Positions 1-6,724 of a stretch of DNA of 24,019 nt are shown one piece after another. The translations under genes were made by a program, and so were the position numbers. The DNA is from a virus: positions 1 through 24,019 of the IMG/VR virus record IMGVR_UViG_3300032665_001702; one strand, 5' to 3'. The stretch's first letter is position 1, and every line of letters starts with the position of its first letter. The notes beneath the pieces are model-generated. The model was not told where the DNA came from. It was given only the letters and a program-made list of their open reading frames with translations, and ran no database searches.

Positions 1-359
1 TGTAATCCGTTCTTCTCAATCAACTCAACACAAGATTGTACATGGTTAGGATCAAACCAATTGTCTTGGTCAAGATATAAGATGTAATCGGTATTAACTA
101 GGTGAGTAAATGAAGCATAGATTCGATGGCCATAGAAACCACCTTTACCAACATTCAAAGGCAAATTACAAACGGTAACATTAGTTTTAAATTTTGGATG
201 TTTCTCACACCACTTCAACATATTTTTTACAACATAACCATATTCACCACCATCAACAACAACATAACATTGTGTATCATATGTTTGGTTTAATACGGAG
301 TTTACTGCATCAATCAACTCTGGTGACCCAGTAGTTGGTATAATCACGGTTGCGGTCAT
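1..359 (-). CDS. GT2-type glycosyltransferase, N-terminal part (cut by window edge)
   Basis: The first 119 codons of a minus-strand gene run off the left edge. The start ATG is at 359, two bases past the preceding gene's stop. The opening TATVIIPTTGSPELIDAVNSV and the later YLDQDNW (about residues 95-101) match the GT-A fold of family 2 glycosyltransferases: an N-terminal nucleotide-binding strand followed by a DxD-like metal/sugar-nucleotide motif, here D-Q-D. Family knowledge: such enzymes transfer a sugar from a nucleotide sugar. In T4-like phages they may act on phage DNA, virion proteins or host surface glycans. Donor, acceptor and C-terminal domains cannot be judged from this fragment. 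It is the last visible gene of the unit that begins at 1957. Confidence 0.8.
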   Translation of the reverse strand, partial: MTATVIIPTTGSPELIDAVNSVLNQTYDTQCYVVVDGGEYGYVVKNMLKWCEKHPKFKTNVTVCNLPLNVGKGGFYGHRIYASFTHLVNTDYILYLDQDNWFDPNHVQSCVELIEKNGL

Positions 360-360
360 A

Positions 361-639
361 TTAATCTTTAGTCAGTTTTAAAATCTTCTCAATTTGTGCC
401 TCAATGGCTGGTTTACGATTAGGCCAATATATATATTCTTTGTCTCCAGTCGAATGTAATTTGGTCAAGAATGGAACAATCATCTTTTCTAATTCCTTCA
501 ACCTTGCTTTGTAATCGTCTGCCGTTGCAACAGTTTTATTAATTACAGAGTTATATTCTTCTTCAGAAACAGCAGAGAAACCGAAATCGTTAACGGTTTC
601 ATATTGCTTGGCCAACTTATCAAAATCAATTAATGACAT
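361..639 (-). CDS. Conserved-looking hypothetical protein, 92 aa
   Basis: I chose the ATG at 639 (MSLIDFDKLAKQYE) because it follows the upstream stop directly (TAATATG). A GTG at 651 would add four residues and overlap that stop. The protein is soluble and mostly helical, with an acidic/lysine-rich middle and a C-terminal segment containing YIYWPNRKPAIE. I have the impression that a YIYWPNR-type motif recurs in small proteins of marine T4-like phages, but I cannot assign a function. It sits between the 438-aa unknown and the GT2 gene, with only one base to the glycosyltransferase start, so translation is probably coupled. Confidence 0.7.
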   Translation of the reverse strand: MSLIDFDKLAKQYETVNDFGFSAVSEEEYNSVINKTVATADDYKARLKELEKMIVPFLTKLHSTGDKEYIYWPNRKPAIEAQIEKILKLTKD

Positions 640-640
640 A

Positions 641-1957
641 TTAGAATCCACATTCTTTTTCTAGTAATTTCTTAAAATCAGGATTTAAAGTACCTTGAAA
701 TTGTGGTTGAGGATTGAAAGAACCTTTATATCTAATTTCTAGATCCAATAAGGTTAGGTCACCTCTTTTTAATTGTAAAAATATTTTTGCTGCGTCAGCT
801 TCATCTTTTTTACTTTCATTTACCACAATTTCATATTTCTTATTGTGATACTTTTCTTCAATTCTAGTTAATCCACACAAAGTAGTTTTTAAAGGTAGTA
901 CCGTAGCACTCCCAACACTAACTGTACCTTTGTTAGCATTCACATTACCTACACCAGTAACTAGAAAAAAATTAAAACTATACTTCTTCAAATCATCAGA
1001 ATCAAGCTCTTCAAACAACTTAGTCTTTAATATAATATTTAATAATGTATCCGCAAACAAATCTGAATACTGGTTCATTACTGCAATAAATTCTTTCCAT
1101 AAAGGGTTACTAGTTTCAGCCAAAGATTTATTGACAAAATATCTCATGGATCTTTTATCAGACATAACTTTCCTGTCCATTGAAGAAGGACTTGGAATGT
1201 ATCCTCCATCAGGATTATTATAGAATCCTTTGGTATCGATATAAGACCTATCAAACAAAGTTTTATCTCTTTGTTTAGCTTCAAACAATTCTTTTTTACC
1301 TTGTTCGGTTCTTTTTAAAGAATCAAAATTTTTAATATCTTTTTTATTAATAATTCCTTTGGAAACAGCATCAATAACAAGTCCAGCAAAGTAATCTCGT
1401 CTTGCATCGGCCAAAGTTTTTTTAACTTTATCAAATTTACTACCATTCAATAAAGTATCAAAAGCCTTATTAATAAGTGTTGGTTCTCCAGCACCAATAT
1501 CACGTTTCTTTTTTAACGACACACCATAAAAAGTTTTCTTATCGGCGGTTATAATGACATCAGCAGAATTATAATCTGTAAATCCATAAGCATTGACCTG
1601 AAACTTCTGCACTTCTCTTGGCCAAACATTACCTGTCATGTAAATGGATGGAGACAATCTTTTTCCACCCGCTTCACCGGCCGCAGAAAGATATTGACGA
1701 ACTCCCATTGCTGCTGAAATTCCAGCTGCTAAATCTTTTAAGGCTTCGTTATTATTTTCATCCATTAAATCAGTAAAACCCTTTTCAATGGTTGAGTTAC
1801 CAAAGTGTATTGTTTTATCTTTTCCTGATTGTATTCTTTTTTTAGCTTCGACCATTAATCTACGCAAAGAACCTACGTCCTTCGAATATTCCAGTAATTC
1901 ATCATCTGGATACATCATAGCTGCGGCTAACATAATTTCCGAGGCTTCATATGCCAT
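641..1957 (-). CDS. Hypothetical protein, 438 aa (possible nuclease-like motif)
   Basis: This is a full-length gene with a GGAG ribosome site eight bases before the ATG. It has no signal peptide or membrane segment. Near residues 130-152 the sequence SADVIITADKKTFYGVSLKKK has an aspartate, a hydrophobic strand, and then S-L-K-K-K. This spacing is reminiscent of the D...(E/Q)xK core of PD-(D/E)XK nucleases or Holliday resolvases, but the middle acidic residue is not clear, so the resemblance is weak. The rest is lysine-rich and helical, ending in a beta-rich region. It begins a transcription unit separate from the replication operon: a 39-bp gap before it holds a promoter-like AT-rich box. Function unknown; a structural or DNA-interacting role is possible. 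Confidence 0.7.
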   Translation of the reverse strand: MAYEASEIMLAAAMMYPDDELLEYSKDVGSLRRLMVEAKKRIQSGKDKTIHFGNSTIEKGFTDLMDENNNEALKDLAAGISAAMGVRQYLSAAGEAGGKRLSPSIYMTGNVWPREVQKFQVNAYGFTDYNSADVIITADKKTFYGVSLKKKRDIGAGEPTLINKAFDTLLNGSKFDKVKKTLADARRDYFAGLVIDAVSKGIINKKDIKNFDSLKRTEQGKKELFEAKQRDKTLFDRSYIDTKGFYNNPDGGYIPSPSSMDRKVMSDKRSMRYFVNKSLAETSNPLWKEFIAVMNQYSDLFADTLLNIILKTKLFEELDSDDLKKYSFNFFLVTGVGNVNANKGTVSVGSATVLPLKTTLCGLTRIEEKYHNKKYEIVVNESKKDEADAAKIFLQLKRGDLTLLDLEIRYKGSFNPQPQFQGTLNPDFKKLLEKECGF

Positions 1958-1980
1958 TTTAAATCTCCGTTGTGTAAGAG

Positions 1981-1991
1981 TATTTATTATA
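1981..1991 (-). promoter_or_regulatory. Possible late-type/sigma70 -10 box for the 438-aa gene
   Basis: On the minus strand the 39-bp gap upstream of the 438-aa gene reads TATAATAAATA. It contains a TATAAT hexamer (1986-1991) overlapping AATAAATA (1981-1988), one base from the T4 late consensus TATAAATA. No convincing -35 hexamer lies 16-18 bp upstream, which favours the late-promoter reading. Confidence 0.4.
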
Positions 1992-1996
1992 CACCA

Positions 1997-3106
1997 TTAA
2001 CGGATAATTTGTATATGTTCACCCGAATTCCACACTTCAAGTTTTGTACGGAGGCGTCCATCGGCCTTTAAAGATTCATATCTATTACTTGCCTTTTGTT
2101 TCCACCAAGTAATGATATTTTCAAGTTTGTGTTTCTCATAGTTTTCACCAGGTAAAAGGACATCCGTTTTACAGTTCATGTAATCAACGGTATTCTTAAA
2201 ACCATAGTCAGAAGTATAATATCTTTTCTTCTCTGTCAACTTTTTGGCGTTCTCAATCGTTAAAGAGAATGCCTCTCCTTCAGGTGTACCTTTAAGTGCT
2301 GCTTTGGTTAGAGCAATAATCTTTGTGAAGGTTCTCAACTTTCTACTTGTAGTGGATGTATCTCCAGCCAACAAATCTCCAGTAATATTCTCCACATAGT
2401 TCTTCAAATCATGGTATCTTTGTCCATGCATCATCGGTACAATATCAGATTCAGTCAAACCTTGGAAACGAATATAAGGTTTCATACCATCATATTGTGA
2501 TACGGTCTTACTGGAACCATACAAACTGGTAGTTTCAAATAGACATACATTCATGTCATATTTCTTATTACACATTTCACGAACTTCATGACTGGTGCAA
2601 ATCGCAGATAGAAGTTTACCACCTAGATAATTAAAACCGAACGGTTGTGCTGGTACAATAACGAAACCCATAACAGTAGCAGTATTGAATCGTTTAGCAG
2701 TATCAGGTTGCTGAATCCAGACCTGCCCCAAGTATTCATTACGAGGTTTCATATAGATTACTGGTGAACCCAAACGAATGAAACCTAGAACCTTTCCCGA
2801 CTTCTTCTCCATAACTGCCAACTGAACATTCTTGCCAACTGGTGCTTTGTTGATGTGTGAACTGGTAATTGCCAGTAGTGTTTCCCATTGACTGTTTGGT
2901 ATCTCACAGACATCAATTTCCATATCATTTGGATGCACAGTGAAATCAGAAAACAAATCATCTTCTGGTGGAAATAAAGAAGATGGTAACTTTTCAAGGT
3001 CTTTCAATTTCTCATCACGCATGTATTCTTCGGTATTTACAATGTTACTGAAATAATCATTGAATACTTTGGAACAATGTAATGCTTGTTCTCTGGTGAG
3101 AATCAT
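1997..3106 (-). CDS. DruA/DUF4338-like protein, 369 aa
   Basis: The ATG at 3106 overlaps the gp41 stop (ATGA). The central part, about residues 105-215, has the pattern I associate with DUF4338, the domain of the Druantia defence protein DruA: a GKVLGFIRLGSP segment, then VMGFVIVPAQPFGFNYLGGKLLSA, then a CLFETTSLYG strand, corresponding to the family's FLILP...nLaS..L...LLETF series. The C-terminal third is basic, helical and unlike DruA as I know it. Relatives seem to occur beside the helicase in marine T4-like phages, so a housekeeping role linked to replication is as likely as defence or counter-defence. The family call rests on pattern recall only. If that is wrong, it is an unknown replication-operon protein. 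Confidence 0.55.
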   Translation of the reverse strand: MILTREQALHCSKVFNDYFSNIVNTEEYMRDEKLKDLEKLPSSLFPPEDDLFSDFTVHPNDMEIDVCEIPNSQWETLLAITSSHINKAPVGKNVQLAVMEKKSGKVLGFIRLGSPVIYMKPRNEYLGQVWIQQPDTAKRFNTATVMGFVIVPAQPFGFNYLGGKLLSAICTSHEVREMCNKKYDMNVCLFETTSLYGSSKTVSQYDGMKPYIRFQGLTESDIVPMMHGQRYHDLKNYVENITGDLLAGDTSTTSRKLRTFTKIIALTKAALKGTPEGEAFSLTIENAKKLTEKKRYYTSDYGFKNTVDYMNCKTDVLLPGENYEKHKLENIITWWKQKASNRYESLKADGRLRTKLEVWNSGEHIQIIR

Positions 3107-4482
3107 ACTTTAAACCCTTCAAATTTCTTATGTTGTATTTTGTTTTGTGAACCGATTGGCGCAGTGCCAGCATCAGCCAAACCAGATTGTGCAGATTGTT
3201 CAATATCATACAACCTCATCTTAGCACGGTCAACACCAATCGTAAATCGTTTGTAATAACCAGGGTCATTATACCGATTCTTTAATTGTTTAACCATGAT
3301 TTGTCCCATGGCTTCCAAATCTTCACTTGTAATTAAGGCGAACATCAAGTCTGCGGTGGCTGGGAGTCCGAATGATTCACTGGTGTCCTCAAGACCTGGA
3401 TCGCTGCTTGTAAATCCTGATCGAGTGGTCTGTGTGGCGCTAACAATAGGCACATTAAACTCCACCGCAAGTCCTCTAAGTTCTTCAGCAATCGATTTAA
3501 CATAGGTGTACGAATTAATATTTGCGCCAGCCTTAATACGAGAACTACAACAAATATTAAGGTAATCAATAAAGATAATATCAGGAACAAAAGACTTTTT
3601 AAGATTAAGTTCATTTAGTAATGTCCTAAAGTGTGTGACGGAAGCGGATGCTGTTGGATATTCTTTGATAATAAGTTTACCAGTTACCTTCTCTTTAACT
3701 TTGGCAACTTTCTTATCATACATTTCTTTTGGTAAATCAATCAGGTCATCTAAGGTAACATTCAATAAGTTAGCATCAATTCGTTCTGCTATCTTTTCTT
3801 CAGCCATTTCCATAGTGATGTATAAAGCGTTCTTGCCTTGGACCATAGCGCCTGCTGCCACATGGCACATAAACAAAGATTTGCCAACACCCGTACCAGC
3901 CAAAGCAATATTGAGAGTCTTAGTTGGAAGACCACCTTTTGTAATCTTGTTGAAGTAATCGAGGTCGAAAGGAATTCGCTCCTCTTTTCTATGATAGAAA
4001 TCAAAGCGAGCATCAGAGTTTTCAAGATAATCATGTCCTACTGTTGTGTCGAAGGATACCGCCAAGGCGTCCGATAATATAGAGGGAATCGCACCTTTGT
4101 CTTGGGCTTTGTCTTTTCCATCGAGAATAGAAATGGCCCGTAATACACCATTGTATATCGCCTTCTCTTGGCAAAACTTTTCCGTCTTGTCGACAAGCCA
4201 TTGAACCTCGGTTTGTTCTTGGCGATGATTGTTAATTTCCGTGAGATAAGTTTCGCAGTTCTTAACTTCGTCATCTGATAGATTGGTCTTTTCTTTGACG
4301 GCAATACTAAGTGCTTCAATCGATGGCGGTGTATTGTAGTCCTGCGTGAATGATGTAATTTCATTGAATAATGTCCTCTCTGTTCTGTCAGAGAAATATT
4401 CTTCTTTAAGGAATGGTAATACTTTTCTTAGATATTCTTCATTGAATATCAGTGATTTCAGAATCGCTTGTTCCAGTTTCAT
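3103..4482 (-). CDS. 41: Replicative DNA helicase, T4 gp41/DnaB family
   Basis: This is the hexameric 5'-3' helicase that unwinds the fork ahead of gp43 and works with the gp61 primase. I start it at the ATG at 4482, giving 459 aa, with AGGAAA upstream; a TTG one codon earlier is less likely. An N-terminal DnaB-like helical domain (1-110) is followed by a RecA-like ATPase core. Walker A is GTGVGKS (196-202). A catalytic-glutamate strand, YITMEMAEE, lies near 221-229. Walker B is DIIFIDYLN (301-309), and the sensor-like SATQTTRSG is at 348-356. The length is close to T4 gp41 (about 475 aa). The 5' end overlaps the preceding small gene by 44 bases and the 3' end overlaps the DruA-like gene, showing tight coupling. 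Confidence 0.95.
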   Translation of the reverse strand: MKLEQAILKSLIFNEEYLRKVLPFLKEEYFSDRTERTLFNEITSFTQDYNTPPSIEALSIAVKEKTNLSDDEVKNCETYLTEINNHRQEQTEVQWLVDKTEKFCQEKAIYNGVLRAISILDGKDKAQDKGAIPSILSDALAVSFDTTVGHDYLENSDARFDFYHRKEERIPFDLDYFNKITKGGLPTKTLNIALAGTGVGKSLFMCHVAAGAMVQGKNALYITMEMAEEKIAERIDANLLNVTLDDLIDLPKEMYDKKVAKVKEKVTGKLIIKEYPTASASVTHFRTLLNELNLKKSFVPDIIFIDYLNICCSSRIKAGANINSYTYVKSIAEELRGLAVEFNVPIVSATQTTRSGFTSSDPGLEDTSESFGLPATADLMFALITSEDLEAMGQIMVKQLKNRYNDPGYYKRFTIGVDRAKMRLYDIEQSAQSGLADAGTAPIGSQNKIQHKKFEGFKV

Positions 4483-4762
4483 CAATTATTTCCTGCTCAA
4501 TGTTAGATGACATAAGCTCAACGAGCAAGTCACCAATATAGTTTCTAAATGCTTCATCTTTTTCCATCTTCTTAGGCTTCATTACAGGAGATTCTATCAC
4601 ATCATAAGCGAAAAGTAAATAGACATCTGCACCTTTTTCTTCAAACTTTACTTTACCATATTTGAATATGGTATTCTTGTATGGTCCGTCTAAGAATTTA
4701 ATATGTACCGCAGATGCATCTTCTTTAGGATAGATAAAACAATAATCAATACCTTCAATCAT
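4439..4762 (-). CDS. Hypothetical protein of the uvsX-41 interval, 107 aa
   Basis: The start is placed at the ATG at 4762 (MIEGIDYCFIYPKED), with GGAG about eight bases upstream. Longer in-frame starts would run far into uvsX. The gene overlaps the end of uvsX by 8 bases and the start of gp41 by 44. The protein has an N-terminal beta-rich half (FIYPKEDASAVHIKFLDG, then YLLFAYDVIESP) and an acidic C-terminal tail with many E, D and S residues. Position and size are typical of the small conserved open frames between uvsX and 41 in marine T4-like phages. I know no function; a helicase-loading or accessory role is only a guess from location. Confidence 0.75.
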   Translation of the reverse strand: MIEGIDYCFIYPKEDASAVHIKFLDGPYKNTIFKYGKVKFEEKGADVYLLFAYDVIESPVMKPKKMEKDEAFRNYIGDLLVELMSSNIEQEIIDETGTSDSEITDIQ

Positions 4763-5837
4763 CTTCCACTCCGTTAGTAGTCTCCACCGTATCAAACAAA
4801 TCTTCTTCACCATCTTGCATAATGGCACCAGAAGCAATTTGATATTGGTCTTTTACATAATCTTGAAATTTCGTACTTGTGATAAGTGACATCCAGAAAT
4901 CTTTGGTATCGGTTTCTTTCTCACGATATTTCTTTTCTTCTATTTCGCCTGTTTTTGGATCAACTTTACTATACCATCCATTCGAGGGTTTAACAACAAA
5001 TCCACCAGCAAGTGCGATATCAAGTAACCCTGACCAACGGCTAATACCGCCATCAAAAGTAACAGATACAGGGATCTTAGATTTCTCTTTGACATAGCGA
5101 CTCTTTTCAACGTTAATAATAAAATTATAACCGGTAATTTCTTTACCGTCTTTTTCTTGTTGACGACCCAATACAAAAATATTATCAGCTGAGTAATATG
5201 AACCTGTACCACCACCAACGATTGCTTTAGGGAACATTCCAATTTCCATGTAAGTATGGTTAACTACAACCATTGGAATATCTTTGAGTGATAAATGTGG
5301 AGTTACCATTCTGAATAGAGACTTAACTGCCTTTGCTCTGGACATATCACCAACAGTTTTACCTTCTAAGGCATCATTAACTTCTTTGATAGATGCCAAA
5401 TTACCAATTGAATCAACAACAATAATCAGATGGTCACCACGTTCAACCTGATTCATCTGTTGCATGATATCAATCTTCAACTGCTCAATGTCAGTAAGAG
5501 GGGTATGAAGAACACGACTAGTATCAATACCAAAGGAATCAAAATAGGATTGCGGCGTTCCAAACTCCGAATCGTAGAATAAAAGAGCTGCATCAGGATA
5601 TTTGTCCAAGTAAGATTTGGCCATCAATAATGAAAATGCTGTCTTAAAATGTTTGGATGGACCTGCCCACATTGTAAGACCTGGTGTTAAACCACCGTCT
5701 AAACGACCACTCAAGGCCACGTTAATAATTGGTACTGAAGTTGGGATCATGTCCTTCTGAGTGAAGAACTTGGACTTCGATAGAATAGCAGATTCTTTAA
5801 TACTACTATTCTTTTTGATTTTATCTAAAATGCTCAT
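4755..5837 (-). CDS. uvsX: UvsX RecA-like recombinase
   Basis: This is a strand-exchange ATPase for recombination-dependent replication and repair. Walker A is GPSKHFKT (59-66), nearly identical to the diagnostic T4 UvsX form GPSKSFKS. The catalytic glutamate is in YDSEFG (E92). Walker B lies in HLIIVVDSIGNL (136-147). A mobile-loop region with GGGTGSYYSADN (208-219) follows. The length of 360 aa is normal for UvsX (T4: 391). The acidic C-terminus (EEDLF...GVEDD) fits the family's regulatory tail. The start overlaps the membrane-protein gene by ATGA, and the end overlaps the next small gene. Expression is expected early from the 9653-9681 promoter. Confidence 0.95.
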   Translation of the reverse strand: MSILDKIKKNSSIKESAILSKSKFFTQKDMIPTSVPIINVALSGRLDGGLTPGLTMWAGPSKHFKTAFSLLMAKSYLDKYPDAALLFYDSEFGTPQSYFDSFGIDTSRVLHTPLTDIEQLKIDIMQQMNQVERGDHLIIVVDSIGNLASIKEVNDALEGKTVGDMSRAKAVKSLFRMVTPHLSLKDIPMVVVNHTYMEIGMFPKAIVGGGTGSYYSADNIFVLGRQQEKDGKEITGYNFIINVEKSRYVKEKSKIPVSVTFDGGISRWSGLLDIALAGGFVVKPSNGWYSKVDPKTGEIEEKKYREKETDTKDFWMSLITSTKFQDYVKDQYQIASGAIMQDGEEDLFDTVETTNGVEDD

Positions 5838-6724
5838 TTACTTTCCTTTTCACGAAACGAATATGGTGCCTCATAATCATACTTAGGCTCTAGTATTTTG
5901 GTGGAGATACCGGCCGACTTAACCTTTTTTGATTGAACAGGCGTCTCGATTGAAGCGATGTTTTCTTTTTCGATTTCAATTTTATTACTCTCCCGTTCTT
6001 CATCACTTTGAATTGTTGAAATCCCACCTTCAGAAGAAATCTCGGTATCGTCAGTCTTGCTCTCATCTTTCTCTTTCAAACTAATATTCGCAGATATCAA
6101 TAATAACACAGCTAATGGGTCAAATACAACCATTATTAGCATGATTACCAGTCTTACTGCTTTATCTAAACCATTCTCATCATTACCATATATCATATCG
6201 GCAACATATTTGATAGGTCCAACTTCTGCCACTAGTTTATTTGATTCTTTTAAAAGTGGTAATTTTCTTTTATTAATATCTGCCAGTTCTCTTTGTGTAT
6301 CTTGTATTTGTTTATCTAATTTGTTACTGGCATTAGATGGTTCTTTGGCACGAGCCATCAAATAATCCAATTTATCTTGTGTCATCTTTTCTTGTTGATT
6401 CAAAGATTTCACTTCTACAATATTTGAACCAGCATCTAATGTAGAATCAATATGTGCCTTAGATAAAAAACCAAAAATACCCATACTTGTAATCAACATA
6501 AGAATTACTACAGCTGATGTCAAATATGTTTTTAATAAAAGTGGGCAGGTCTTCCAATTACGATACAGCCATGATGCAGTAACTAACTTACTCATCTCAA
6601 GGACCGAACCCATAAAAACGATTGGCCAAAAAGCACCAGTAAAGATTGCCGCTAATCCAATTACGGAATAATAAGCGGCAATACCTGATAACAATATGGC
6701 AGATAAGAATGTCAAATAAATCAT
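5834..6724 (-). CDS. Four-TM membrane protein with central coiled coil, 296 aa
   Basis: Hydrophobic segments lie at about residues 4-30, 33-50, 67-87 and 188-213. A long charged helical stretch (105-170), rich in K, Q, E and D, sits between the third and fourth segments and is likely a coiled coil. A hydrophilic, low-complexity tail (215-296) ends in basic and acidic residues. The gene lies between gp43 and uvsX with ATGA overlaps on both sides, so it is made together with the replication enzymes. I have the impression that similar proteins occur at this place in marine T4-like phages. A plausible role is tethering replication or recombination to the host inner membrane, but this is inferred from context and no enzymatic motif is visible. 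Confidence 0.75.
   Translation of the reverse strand: MIYLTFLSAILLSGIAAYYSVIGLAAIFTGAFWPIVFMGSVLEMSKLVTASWLYRNWKTCPLLLKTYLTSAVVILMLITSMGIFGFLSKAHIDSTLDAGSNIVEVKSLNQQEKMTQDKLDYLMARAKEPSNASNKLDKQIQDTQRELADINKRKLPLLKESNKLVAEVGPIKYVADMIYGNDENGLDKAVRLVIMLIMVVFDPLAVLLLISANISLKEKDESKTDDTEISSEGGISTIQSDEERESNKIEIEKENIASIETPVQSKKVKSAGISTKILEPKYDYEAPYSFREKESK

Noticed and set aside
4763-4837. Longer start for the 107-aa protein between uvsX and 41
   Set aside because: It would add 25 residues encoded inside uvsX. The ATG at 4762 has a GGAG site and gives a usual 8-base overlap.
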